From Aporrectodea caliginosa (taxonomy: Eukaryota; Annelida; Clitellata; Crassiclitellata; Lumbricidae): DNA of 64,000 bases. How positions within the stretch are numbered: position 1 is the stretch's first letter; each line of letters begins with the position of its first letter. Positions 11,101-25,215 of this stretch are shown one piece after another. Location of the stretch: contig JACEVL010000128.1 of the NCBI GenBank assembly GCA_020284085.1, positions 2,430,829-2,494,828 of the forward strand, given 5' to 3'. Under the pieces are notes generated by a model. It worked only from the letters and a program-made list of their open reading frames with translations, did not search any database and was not told where the DNA came from. The translations under genes and the position numbers were made by a program.

Positions 11101-14100
11101 AGTACAATTGCAAAGAATTTAATTTTTCATGTATTTTGATGTATTTGGGATCATATTTCACAGATTGTGTTTTTCCTAATGTGCACTTGAATCTATATGA
11201 TGTTGGGACATCAGTGTCCCTGCCTCTGATGTTCCTTCAGCTGTCCGGCGCTTTACCGAGTGTGTTGAGTGCATCGAGGAATTGATGGCTCAGAATCACT
11301 TACAAATGAACATTGTAACTGTAATTAGTAACTTCTATTGCGCCATTGTCAAATGCACAAGGCGTCAACCAATGGCACACCAAAACCAAGCCGTAATCAG
11401 GTCAACATCTGTAAAACTCTTGTAAAAGTATCTCATCTTCCAGCAGGCAGCCTATGGTGGATAAGCAGTTTGAAAGAGGTAAGTTTTCAGTTGAGAACGA
11501 AATGACACAAAGTGACTGAGCACAGCGCACACTAGAGCTGTACGGATATCGCTTTTTGCCGATTATGCCGATACAGAGTATAGCCGATTATTAAATTGCC
11601 GATACCGATACCGCGTATAGCCGAATGTTAAACTGCCTATATCCATTATGAGACTGAATATTTCATTATATATTTAGTGAAAATGTTCGGTTCCGAAACA
11701 TAAACCAGTATAAGTCACAACTATAAGGGTGGACGTTTAAATTAAGTTGGGAAGTTGTTAACAATATGTTTTAATGCGTAGATAATAAGGACGTTAAACG
11801 ATAGATGAAAATCAATGAATATGCAATAATTCAAGTAAAATTATTAAATTATAAGATAATTTTGACATCTGCACCGATTAACCGATTATTTCTGCCGATA
11901 CCCGATTATACCGATTGTTCTAATAATCGCCCGATTATGCGTATGGCCGTTTAATTGGTACAGCTCTAGCGCACACACACACACACATGAAAAGAGAGAG
12001 CCAAGAAGTAGGCCCAGCAACTGAAAAGGCTAGTTCACTTAGAGCAGTTCTTGATTTAGGTATGACCAAACAAAGATAATGAGATAACCTCATTGAATAA
12101 TAAGTCTGGGGAATAAACACTGATTTTAAATATTATGGTTGGCCAGAGTTCACAGTTTTATAAACTATAAGCCTCAGTTTGAAATGAATTTTTTTGCTGA
12201 ATAGGAAGCCAGTGCAAAGATTTAAGCACAGGGGTTATATGTTCATATTTGGATGTCTTAGTTATGGCTCTAGCCAGAGTTCTGAACTCTGTAGCTTCAG
12301 CATGTTTGACTTATTGATACCAATAAGAAACAAGTTACAGTAATCTAGGCGACTGGAAACCAATACATTTGCCAAAGATATCTTTGCAGACATGGGCACA
12401 TAATGCCTAATTCTGCATTTGTCATGTATGAACATGTATGATGACTTACAAATATTGTTTACATTTATAATAATAATGATATTCTTTAATATTTCAAACC
12501 GACAAACGCAGTTTGATTACAATTCAGTATGAATGGAAGATCACAAGTTATTACAGGAGTCGAATTTAACTGTATACGGCAGCCAATCACGTCCTGCAGA
12601 CTCCTGCTACTCATTTCACCAACGCCATCTGGTGAGTGATAAGCTGAGTGGACCTTTGGGAGGGTAACGAGAATTGATCCCGCTTCCTACTGCTCTTCAT
12701 GCCAGTGATGTTACCACTACTCTATGGACCCTCCAATGGCCAATGAGAGACATGGTAGAATTGAAAACAACGCCTAAGTTACGTGCCGCATCAGCCAGCT
12801 CAACAACTGAGGCACCCAGTTTCAATGACTTAAGCTGATCTAACTTTTTAAGTTGCTGTGGAGTGCCCAGTAGCAGAAATTCAGTCTTTGATGGGTTAAG
12901 GAGGAGTTTATTGGTCACTATTCAGGACTGTACTTCATCAAAGATAGCAGGCAACAGCTGTATACATTAGGGAATGCAAACCCGGCTTTATGGTATTCGG
13001 GTTACCCGGCTTTTTTTCAAACCCAAAACCCGGTTTTGAACGTGACTGAAACCCGGATTTGAAAGTCGTCACTTTTACCGTCGTTCACGCTGTGAAACTC
13101 ACAAATGCAGATTAATGGAAATATAACGATAATAGTAGATGATAACGGGTTTACGTAATACAACTTCTAACTAGGCTACTTATTTATCGGCTCATTCCAT
13201 ATACTTTATTGGTGACTTCGTATGAGTGTGGCTTCACATTTCATACAACCAGTGACTAATGTTGAGTTTTTGACACGTCGGCGTCGTAGCTTCGAATTCG
13301 CAAATAATTGCGGTAATCTGTTTTTATTTCAATTTAGTGATTTAAGACACATATCCAAATAATGCCTAAATCAGCAAATGTAAAGAATGGTGTTTGAGAA
13401 CATTTCTTTCGCCATTCTGAGGGCCAGACGGCTCTGCCAGTTATGTAAATCGCTGCGAAAAATTGCCGGCGGTGTAACAAGAAGTATGTATAGGCTATTC
13501 ATCTCGGGTCCAAGTATAAGATAAACCTGCTGAAACACAAGGACCTGGGTGACCCTTGTCGTTCTGACGAAGCCAAGGATGAGTGTATGAGTGTGAGGGC
13601 CAGACGGCTCTGCAAACCCGTTATCATCTACTGTTAGTCCAAGCACAATCACAGGCAGCGATGGCTCCCACGCAGCATCTACTTTGGTAGGTTCTGATTC
13701 TGCCAAGCTGGGTTGCAGAGAAACTAATTATCTTCTGAGCGCATATGGGCTGTCACTGGCAGGGCCTAATGCTGCGATGTAGACGATTTAAAAAATGTTA
13801 AGGTGTCGTACGACAATTATTCTTCTTATGGGCATGCAATGTTTCTTTCAGACAGAACGCTCCGGAACAGTGTAATGGTGTATCGTGAATTTTTATGCCT
13901 CTAGCCAAAGAGTTCTGAATTCTCTGCAGCTTCAGCATGTTTGACTTACTGCTACCAAGAAGAAGTGAATTACAGTAATCTAGTGGTTATCTGTGAAATT
14001 TAGCAAAGTGATCACTCTCATCACTGCACCCTGAGTACAGATATGTCTTGACCCATAATTGATAGCTTTTCAGATGTGGCCACTTATTTTGCAACTTGGC

Positions 14101-17100
14101 TCCTTACTAGAGGTCTATGACTGCTTTGTTTCCACACTTATCGATCAGTCAACAACTTCATTCAGCCTTCCACTCCCTAGGGGGCAACTGTAAAATGGGC
14201 TCCTTGCAGGCTGCCATACAGTTAAATTTGAGTCCTGTTAAACTTGCTATCATCTGTTACTACTATATCATGTAATCTTACTGCGTACTTGTCAGTTTGA
14301 ATTAATAAACGAATATTATTATTAGTCCCAGTGGCATCATTAAAGTCAACTAAAACAGATCCATTCCCAAAGTTAGTTTAAACAGCTAACACAGGCGTAT
14401 TGCCAACATCTGATTATTCCTAGTAGCAGAGGTGAATAAATGATTCTTGCTGCCTTCATGGAGCAACAGATTCACTGAGCTGCTTAATTCCAAAGATCAC
14501 TGAATAATTTCCTAGAAAATTGATGCCAGTGTCAGTGTTCTGCAAATTGTTGAGCCTCTTGGGACATTAATCGTTGTTGTGTGTTGCCAGTGACCTCCCA
14601 TCTCCTTGATGTTGGTTCATCCTATTGGAATAGTCTTCTTTCACACATACATAAAGATCCTGAGTGGCCGAGTGGGTTGGTAGCCTGCTCGTCACGCCGG
14701 CGTCTCGGGTTCGCTTCCCGGTCGGGTCGGATTATTAGAGATTAATTTCTCGGATCTTTACTGCGGGTGGCTCGGTCGCATTATAAACGTGGAGTACAAT
14801 ACAACACACAATACAACACATCACAATACATCTGGGGCGCGTTGGTTTAGGGGTATGTTCGGTGCCTTGCAGCTGGAGGGTTGCGGGTTCAAATCCACCT
14901 CAAAGTCGCCGCATAGGGACCCTGGGCAAGTCCTTCACTCGCAATTGCTCATGCGCTTCGGGCGTGAAACTCCGATTCAGCGTTCGCGCAGTAGTCGGGA
15001 GCGCCTCTGAATGGGAAATCTGGTAGGGGCGCTATAACAAGTGTTCAAATACAATACAATACAATACAATACATACTTCTTTGCACCTTGTGGTGCTGCT
15101 ATATAGAACTGTTAGACAGTCATATTCATGTTTTTACAATTGTTCACACAATTGATTGTTTATTTCTGAAAAGTAGATAAGGTTGTAAAAATATGTTTAG
15201 TTCTGTTGAAGATCTTAGCTTCTTATGAATGAGACAGATTTATAAACCAAATTGATACAAAGTCAATGTCATTTTGGATCTTAACTTATTAAATATTGAT
15301 TGATTTTCAGGTGGGTTAAATTTGATTGTATTGGTCACCAACTACTGACTGCCATTGCAAATGCTACTGATGAAGCATATAGGTTAGTGAATCTATTAAT
15401 TTCAATTCATTTTCTATATAAAACACAATGTGGTTACATTGTCTCTTCGCCTTGAGTTACTAGCCCTCTCTCCTTCCCAGTTCCATAGACGTCTTAAGAC
15501 TTTGTTGTTCCCTGATGCAGGCACTGACGCAGGTTGAGAGCGCTGCTTATTTTTGAGCTATATAAATGTTCGATTACTATTACTACTATTACTATTACTA
15601 TTGAAGCATTTATAAAGTGCCTTTAGTAGGGTGAACTGTTCAGATTACTACTATTACTATTACTATTAAAGCATTTATAAAATGCCTCTGGTAGGGTGAA
15701 CTGTTCAGAGGCGTTTCTGGTGTGCAAGGCCACGAGAGAAGAAATAGGTTTTGAGAAAAGCAAAGGAGGAGGAAGGGTTATCAGTTAGAATTTGAGAGTG
15801 AGTTGATGGAGACAGCATTTACCAAAGAGAGGGACCAATTCATGTAAAGAACCAGACCGGGACTGAGCTATAGCTGTTCTAGTATGAGGAACTAGAAGAT
15901 CAAGTCTTTCGAAGAGTGGAATGGACGATGCGAGGAGACTGAAAGAGGCCTATTATGTCACAGTTGGTATCAATAGTATGATCAGCACGGTCATCAAATA
16001 TTTGAACACACTTGTCAACTTCCCTTCTCTCTCTTAAACTGTACTTCCTCTATTCTATATCTGCCTCTAGGTAACTTAACTATAGTAGTGCACTGTCTAT
16101 TCACACTAACACAGTCCTCTGCGCCTCTGAATGGGAAATCTGGTAGGGGCGCTATAACAAGTGTTCAAATACAATACAATACAATACAGTCCAAAAACTT
16201 GTCCTTCTTTCATTTCAACATACCAGAAAACCACTTATACAAATCAACTGCCCCTTTACGTTAGTGCAACACCTGTGATATTTCAGTAAACTGAAATAAA
16301 AACTGAAATGAAAACTATGAATTTCCGTTTAACGGAACTGAAACTACAACGGAAATTATCTCCAAAACGGAAGTGAAATTGAAACGTAAATTAAAATGTG
16401 AAAACAAAATAGAAATAGGAACGATATTTAATTATCCGAACTGCAATTGTTGATAATACTTATAAAAAAAATTTCTGCGTTCCTGTTGGGCTTTAGTTGG
16501 ACTAAATTGCAGCCTATGTGACTCGATTTTAGGCGGACCTTTAGTCTTGTTATTATTTGATATCCGGTCATCCATATTTATGTTGTCTGTTAGTATTAAC
16601 CCATTCCCGCCAGATCAGGTCCCTAGACCTACCGTCCCTTGATGCACTCTCGGTGACAGACCTTTTCGACCTGTACACTAACACGCTGAGCGAACTGTTG
16701 GACAGACTTCTACCTCCACATAAGGTAAAGACGCGAATACGACCAGTTGCGGCCTGGTTCGATGGAGAATACCGCCAGCTTCGTTGTTGTACGCGATGTC
16801 TCGAAAGGCGCTACCGGCGTTCCAAAGAACCTACTGATCACCTTATGTGGATCGCTCAACTTCGGGCCCTCCATCGCCTCAATCGGAGTAAAGAGTCAGA
16901 ATACTGGGAGAAGCTTCTAACGCGCGACGAAAAGAATCTGAAACGTCTTTGGTCTACTATCTCGGGCCTGCTAGGTCGTGCTTCTCGCTCGACTTCGACA
17001 CCAGCTTTCGCAGCCGATGACTTTTTCAAGATGATGAATGACAAAATAACGGGTCTTCGTGCTGCAACGGCTGGTGCTCCTCCACCTGACTTCTCTCGAA

Positions 17101-20100
17101 CTGATTGTAAATTCGACGGCCTCCGGCCCATCCTTGAAGCTGACCTTCGACGGGTCATCGGCTCCTCGAACCAGAAGTCGTGCAAGCTGGACCCGCTGCC
17201 ACCGTTCGTCATTGTTAATGTGCTAGATGACATTATTGCATTTCTTGTGTATATGCTAAATAGGTCACTCACTGATGGATACCTTCCTGCATTCCAGAAA
17301 CAGACCATACTTTTCCCAAAGCTAAAGAAACCTAACCTTGACCTTAATGTTTGCCAAAATTATCGGCCCATTTCTAACCTGACTTAACCATCCAAAACTC
17401 TTGAGAGACTTGTTGCAGCCCAATTTGTCCCTTACATGGAGCAATCAGGGCTTTTGCCTCCCACTCAGTCTGGCTTTCGAGGACACCACTCCACAGAAAC
17501 TCTCCTCTCACTCTTGTCTGATATATACACGGCTATTGATAGATCTCAGCTGTCTCTTCTTGCACTCTCTGATGTCTCCGCGGCGTTTGATATGGTAGAC
17601 CACGAGCTCCTTCTGCAGCGTCTACACCTCTCTTTTGGATTATGCGTGACCTGGGTGTCACACTTGATAGCGCTTTGACATTTACTGACCACCTATCTCT
17701 CCTGACCCGCTCTTGTTACTACCAACTGAGGCGACTTAGAGCCATTAGAAGATCGGTATCCTCCTAAGTGTTTACAAAAATGCCTTTGTCTCCTCACGCA
17801 TTGATTATTGTAACTCTGTACTAGTTGGGCTTCCTATGGTTTGCCTGTCCTCTGTGCAATCTGTCTTAAACGTTGCAGCCAGACTTATTGCGCGTCTTCC
17901 TCGGTACTCTCACATCTCCACATACATGACTAATGATCTTCACTGGCTCCCTCTCTCGGCTAGAATCAAGTAGAAGATCCTGCTCCTAGTTACTAAGTCT
18001 CAACAGGGCTTGGCTCCTAGGTACCTTTGTGACTTAATGTTTAAGCCACTCTCTGCACGTTCTTCTCGACCTCTTCGTTCTGCTGACCGGCTTGATCTTT
18101 TCGTACCTCGGTCGCGAATCTCATTAACCCAGCATCGGACTTTCGCTGTAGTGGGTCCCTCAATATGGAATGACCTTCCCCTGCAATTCGTAGCAGGATT
18201 CTGGAGGGGATTTCACTGGCATCTCTTCACTGCTTAAAGACCTTTCTCTTTTCTCGGGCCTGTCATGCTGAGAGCGCTTCTGAATAGCTCTGCTGTGAGA
18301 AGCGCTTTACAAATGTTCAGATTATATTTAGATTTTAGGCACCTGATATGGGAGGCGTTGAAACAGACTAGAAACTATTTATAATATCAACACGTCATAC
18401 CTAAAAATAGCATCAGTAATGATGTCTGGAAAATTTCGCGTGTTTTGGAGAAATTACTTAGAAAAACAAGTTTTAAGTGATGGATAAAGATATCCCGAGA
18501 TCTGAATGTTTGAGACGTGTAATGAATGATTCTGACGATGCATTTTCATCTTCTGACAATGAATTCATCAGAGATTTGAAGATCGCCGGTGAAGATGTCA
18601 TTTTGGAACAGGCCTGGTTTGCGATTTGGAGAAAAGTCGGATACTGAAACTTGTCCTTTGGACTCTGCATTGCTAAATGATAATGAAGTCTGAGAGGTAA
18701 GCAAGCCAATATTTTTTATTCTTGTTTTTTTTGGGTAATTTACTGACAATTGTAATGTAAAACTATTGTATGTTGATTGAAAGCAAATTTATGAGTACCG
18801 TATTTTTGCGGATATAACATGCATGCGAATATAACACGCATGCTAATATAACCCGCTACTTTTAGGGATTTGAGTAAAATTGAATTATATAGCACGCACC
18901 TGATTATAACACGCATGCATTTTCGTGCTTCCACCTACGACGTTATAAACGAACGTGTGCGCTAGCGTTAATGTTAATTTACCTAATATAACTTCTTACT
19001 GGATATGGTCATAACTTGTTCTATTATATGCAAATTAAAATCGTCTGTTTGATCAAAATTCCTTTTCTTGCAAAAAATGAACATTTTAAACCTGTAAGCG
19101 AAAATTACCTTGTTCCTACTTCTTTACTGGTATCTTCACAAGGTAAGGTGTCCTCAGTCAGAAGATTATGGCGAATATACGCGAGGAATAAGATTTCCGA
19201 AATTCTCAAGAAATTAGAAGGCTAAACCTTGTTTTAGTCAGCTGTCATTAAATCTTGTCCAAATGTTTAAAATTGGAAAATTAGTTTTGAAGGTCAAGTC
19301 TCCTAAAGTTATAAATAATGTACTTTGCTAAAATCCATCAACAAACCTTGGACTTGCAGTCCCAGGGTAAACAGCTCATTAATTTCTTCAGGTGTTGGTT
19401 CCACTTATAGATAAATTTTATAATTGACGACATGAAGCCATGAGGATAATAACAAATTTATTTTTTAAACGAATAATGTAAATTCTATCACATAATTATA
19501 ATATAAATTGAACACATTCACAAATTTGTAATAGCTTGGACAGCTCATTTGATTGACGTAAAATATGCACACGAGGCTGTTGTTCACTAGATCTGTACGG
19601 CCATCCTGGAATTTAGCTGGAAACGTCATCCTACTATACGCACGCCATAACTAAATTTCAACATTCGTAAACAACCCTATATATATACCTACACATATAT
19701 AAGCGATTTAATTAAAATTCCCATATTATTGGTCGATTATCAGATTTGTTATAGGCATGGCGCCATAAATTACAAGCTATACTGCTAGTGCTTCTCAATA
19801 ATGACTACGTACACCTTACTTACAATGAGGACTGCGGGGAAACAGTCTACCGGAACAACGGGGAAGCAGTCTACCGGCGGCAATGTGTTTACAAGATACA
19901 ATAATGTCCGGTGATTGGGATCGAATATAGTTTTGAAAGCTTCAAATTACTCCAGTAGGTTACATATTTTGTGTAATAAAGTTAAATTTAGATTTGTCTT
20001 GCATATATCACGAATACCCCAATTGCTGCTCTGAAATTTTCTATAAAAATCGCGATATACTCTGAGTATGTACGGCAAAAGTCGGACTTCATGTCTCGTC

Positions 20101-23100
20101 GATTTCTTCGCCGTCCATTCCTCCGTATAGTCTGTAAATAAACTTTTTATAGCAGTTTCTGATCATGACCTGAAAATAATCTGGTACAAAATTTGGGTGT
20201 GTAAAATTTAATTTATATAGCACGCCAACGAATATACCACGCAGCTAGGGTGCGTGGTTTGTAAAACTTTGTATAACCTGCGTGTTTTATACGCGAAAAT
20301 ACGGTACTGATAATATAATCAAATAAGCTAAACTATGTAATGAAATTTTCATGGTAAAAATGAGTGTGTCCATTGATCAGCTGATTGAGAATGATTTTTC
20401 ATTCATCCTATCTAATTGAGAATTCATCATTTTTCCATTTCTAGGTTGCATCTGCACCTTTCGAATAAACCATCACAGCCAACAGCATCAGAGGGGTAGC
20501 AGTAGCTGTCAAGGTCATGGTCGAGGTCATGGTCAAAGTCGTGTTCACGAAGGTCAACGTCCAGGTGATGAATTCTGCGGAACTTCACTAAACCAACCGA
20601 CTGTAGCTTGGGACAATGAGCAATGGAACTGGCAAAAGGCATTTTCAATGAAAATTTTCACTTGCAGTTCTGCTTACATTCCTTTCCTTAGTGGTACAGC
20701 TTTCAGTTCAGCAATTACATCTGGATGTAATGTAAATATTTCTTTACTCTCAATCTTTGCAATACTTGCACACATCAGTGTGACATATGGTTTAGTATTC
20801 ACCATCCATGAAGACTTCTCTTTTTTTACACCGTCATTACATAACTTCACTGCAACTTTCACTAACTGCAGGAATGGCATCTTCAGCCAGACCTTGTATG
20901 CCACTTTTCCAACTTCTTCCGCATTCATACCATACAACAATTTCTCATAGATCACTGGTATCTCTGTAACTGAATCGACCAATGCTTTTTATTTTACTGA
21001 CCTGCACCACCAATTTCCATGTCCATTAACTGGAGCAGTTGACACTTTCTTCAATACTTGATTCTCATCTTCTTTTGCCATTGGGTTTTTGTGGATTCGT
21101 GTGTCTGTTAACACTGCCTTTTGTACACCATATCTCATCACTAACTTTACTTCAGTCTCTTGGTGCTCTTGCTCTTCAATCTGATTCTATGAAGGATCAG
21201 TCACCTGAATTTGATTCACTCATAGGTTTTGTTGTTTCCCACCATAATTTGCTGTTGTAACTAGAACTGGACAGTATTTGAATTACAGGTACATTACTTG
21301 CTTGGTTTACGGATTATCTTACAGAACGTAAACGGTTTATTGCTATTAATGATGTTAACTCTGGGTATAATACAATACCCCACAGGGATCTGTGCTTGGT
21401 CCTCTGCTGTTTCTTTTATATGTTAACGATATGCCGAATTTGGTCCCAGGTACTGATATTCGACTATTTGCTGATGATACAAATATTTTCTTTCATGCAT
21501 GTAAAATAGCAGACTTGCGTGCAAATGCTAGTGCCATGTTAAATAACTTGTGTGATTGGTTTTTGGCTAATAAAATGTCTTTTAACAAAGATAAGACGTC
21601 TTATATGTTTTTCAACTACAAAAGAAAAACATCCTCTGATGACATTGGTCTTTCAGCATTCACTGCCAATCCCGTGGACGCGTACATATCAACCATGGCT
21701 GACATTTTCTCAGTTCTTGTTTGAGCTGGGAGGGTACAGTGCACCTTGCTTAGTGTATGTCAATATTTTAGTTTGCATGTCTTTACGATTACCCAACATG
21801 CTTTGTTTGCCCTCTAGTCTAACACCTTTTTATGCTTCACAAAAAATTCAGCATACTCCTGTTTGTGCATTTATGACAAGTGGACTTTCATGTTGGTGGG
21901 ATTTTTCCCCTTAAGCACCCTTCTGCAAGCTTTGATTGACCCAGCACCATCAATTGAACACAGCATGTTGTCACATCAAGCTCAATACCGTATTTTCCGG
22001 ACTATACGTCGCACCTTTCTATAAGTCAATGTGACGTCATAATGGATTTTTTTAATGTCCGTACATAAGTCGCTCTGGCATATGGTCACGCTCAAACACA
22101 GATTCCTGTAACTATGTGGAAATTGTTAGCAAATATTTACAGAAATATATCCTTTTGTTCAAATTAATTCCGTGCACTTAAATAAAATAAAAGAATTTCA
22201 ACATTTGATGTCTGTTGTGATTTAACGGTAGTTTTGCACTGTTGAAATTAAGAACTTCGTTTTTTGTAATTTTCCTGTAATACGTTAAGTACTACGTTCT
22301 AACAGGCTAAATGCATCCATAGATGTATTTAACATGTTACTTACAGTTAGCTAAAGATCAGTTCAAACTACAATTTTATTAGTGAAACATAAATCAATCA
22401 AATAAACTGATGGAAATGCTCATTTATCATCATTATCTGAGAAGCCATCCTAGTTCTGTCTTCAGCATTACTTTGGAATAGTTCAGCTAGGGAAGCTGGT
22501 TTATATGATAACACTTCTTCACTATCTCATCTGTGTCACTGTTATGGGCGGCGTCTTCATCTGATATTATTTGGGCCTTTCTAAAGTCTGGGGCAAAATA
22601 CCCAAGGATTAAGATTCCCAGGCTTCAGAAAAGCTACGTGGTAGGCCTACCACGTAGCCTGCCGATGTTTCCGCCCGTGTTTTATGATTAATTAGTAACT
22701 TTTATAGCGCCGCCGTAGTAATGCACAAGGCATCAACCGATGGCGTATCCAAACAAAGCCATAATCTGTTCAACATTCAGATCAGGCCAATAGTGCAATA
22801 GGCAATGCATGACATGTGGCTTTCCTTCCCATAAAAATGACTGACCCAATGCTGCCCAGTATTATGGCGTTGTTTCTGAAAAAGCACGTGGTACCAGCGG
22901 CCTGCCCATTTTCCTGCAAGTATGCTTACTTAGTAACTTTTATTGCGCTGCCATTGAAATTCACAGACCGTAGCTTTTAACAATTTTTAGCATTGTATGG
23001 TTATAGGTACGAGTGTGTTATACTTTGAACAAATAATTAACTGGGCCCTGCAAGACAAGCATGAATATAAATATTAATTAAATGAAATGTAAGCAATTGC

Positions 23101-25178
23101 GTCCGATAACATACGCTGCGTCCAGGTACGGTTCTATGTGTCACGGGTTCGCTTCCCGGTCGGGTCAGTTTATCAGAGATTAATTTCTCGGATCTTTACT
23201 GCGGGTGGCTCGGTCGCATTATAAACGTGGAGTACAATACAACACACAACACAACACAATATACTGGGGCGCGGTGGTATAAGGGTATGTTCGGTGCCTT
23301 GCAGCCGTAGGGTTGCGGGTTCGAATCCACCTCAAAGCCGACGCGTAGGGACCCTGGGCAAGTTCTTCACTCGCAATTGCTCATGCGCTTCGGCGTGAAA
23401 CTCCGATTCAGCGTTCGCGCAGTAACCTGAATACGACTGTATGGAAACCTTTATGCTCATTGAGCAACCTCTAAAATGCATTTAATCTTGAAAATTTTTA
23501 TACAGAATTTATTCTGTACACAAAAGGAACAAAATTAGCAACTATGCTCATTAACTTTCCAAAAAATGTTTTGGAATCACCCTAGCGCCCTTGCTCGGAT
23601 CTGTCCATTGTTGATTTACCATTTTTTTATCGCAAAAAATTAACAAAGAGTCTGATTTGGATGAACTTTTTGTCATTTGTTTATTTTGATGGGAGCTACA
23701 TTCAAGTAAAATATAGACACCAAATTCAGGGTCTTTTAAGGTCATTTCAAGGTCAGAACAAATTAAATCTAACAAAAATCAAAGAAAAATGATCAGATCT
23801 CGGACAATAATTGTTGAAAATGGTTATTTCTAGTGTTTCTTGTCTTGATAAGGGCTACCTGTGACAAGAAACAAGGCTGCTAAATTTAAGACAATAAAAA
23901 GTTATTTTAAGGACCAAAAGGTAATTTTTAGAGAAAAATCAGAGGAAATGGCCATAACTCAGAAAACTATTGTTCTATTTGAGTTATTCTCTACCTGTTT
24001 GCTCGTGCCGATAAGGGCTACATTCCAGGAGACATAGCACTAAAAGATTAGCACAATCCAAGGTCATTTCAAGGTCAAAAGGTCAAAAATCAAGGTAAAG
24101 TGAGCATAACTAGGAACCACCCAAATAAAACAACATTTGGCTGAGATATGGCCATATTTACTTGATTTTGACCTTTTAACAGCAAACGGGACTATGGGCA
24201 CCCCCTCCCAGAGGAGCGAAGGGAGCGACAACACTGGGCGCCCGATATGGGACGACAGAGATCCCGCAGATAGGTTGAGGCAAGACCCAGCTGACATTGC
24301 CACACCAGAGAATCGATCCTGTACACAATGCGCTGGCGGATAGGGAGCCAGTGTAGGGTTTCCAGTAGAGAGTGATGTAGGGAGACAACCTCGTCCCCAT
24401 CCCCGCCCTGCAACAAGTAAGTCTTCCCCATCTCCACATGGTTTGTCCCCATCCCGCCCCATCCCCGCAGGTTTTCTCCCGGTCCCCACCCCATCCCCAC
24501 AGGATGGCTTTGCTTTCCCCGCACAAAGTCTTCACCAATTTAAAATTAAAAAACCCAATTTTGATCTTACAAAGCTATTTGTATTGCTGATTGCATTAAT
24601 AAAGCATACACAAAAAAACAGACTATCTCATCGACAGTTTGCATTAACCAAGGCCTGACTATTTCTGACTAGTAGGTTACAGGAAATAAAAAATGTTCTT
24701 TTCAGTTCACAAGTTCTTAACATCACCCTGGACTGATTTTATATTGTACTTGAAGCTCTAAGAATGACACGTGACTACTACGTTAAAAATTAATTCATCA
24801 ACATAGACAGGCTAATAACACTTTTAGTTGAAGTACAATTACTTTTCAAACAAATTCGGTCGAGTTTTTGTTTTAACAGTTTGTTTTAAAATAATTCTGT
24901 AAATAATTGATATTTGCCTGTTGTATCGAAAAGTTAATGGAAGTGAAACTGGAATTTTAAGTTGAGTAATTAAGTAGCTGTAACTAAGGAAGTAAGTTGC
25001 TGCATACTATATAGTCTAGACGCTGTATAAACTATACTGACAGTATTGTGAAGCCCACGGGCAGGTCTGACTATTAGGCTACGCTGGCTAGCCACCTCAG
25101 AATATGCCGCATAATGCACTATTGCTTGTTGAAGTTGCGGCTGTGTCAACTTGATTTTTCTTGAAATAGACGAATATG

Positions 25179-25215
<37 letters not shown>

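Noticed and set aside
12968..13110. Possible hAT left end (TAGGGAATGCAAACCCGG)
   Set aside because: No matching right terminus or TSD found; ACCCGG motifs alone are not enough.
14661..14905. tRNA genes suggested by A and B boxes
   Set aside because: Heads are followed by SINE bodies and ACAAT tails and recur elsewhere with the same junction, so they are SINEs.
20674..20982. Minus-strand 102-codon frame as a host exon
   Set aside because: No recognisable domain, opposite to AMBRA1, and inside a block of repeat remnants; kept only as an unrecognised remnant.
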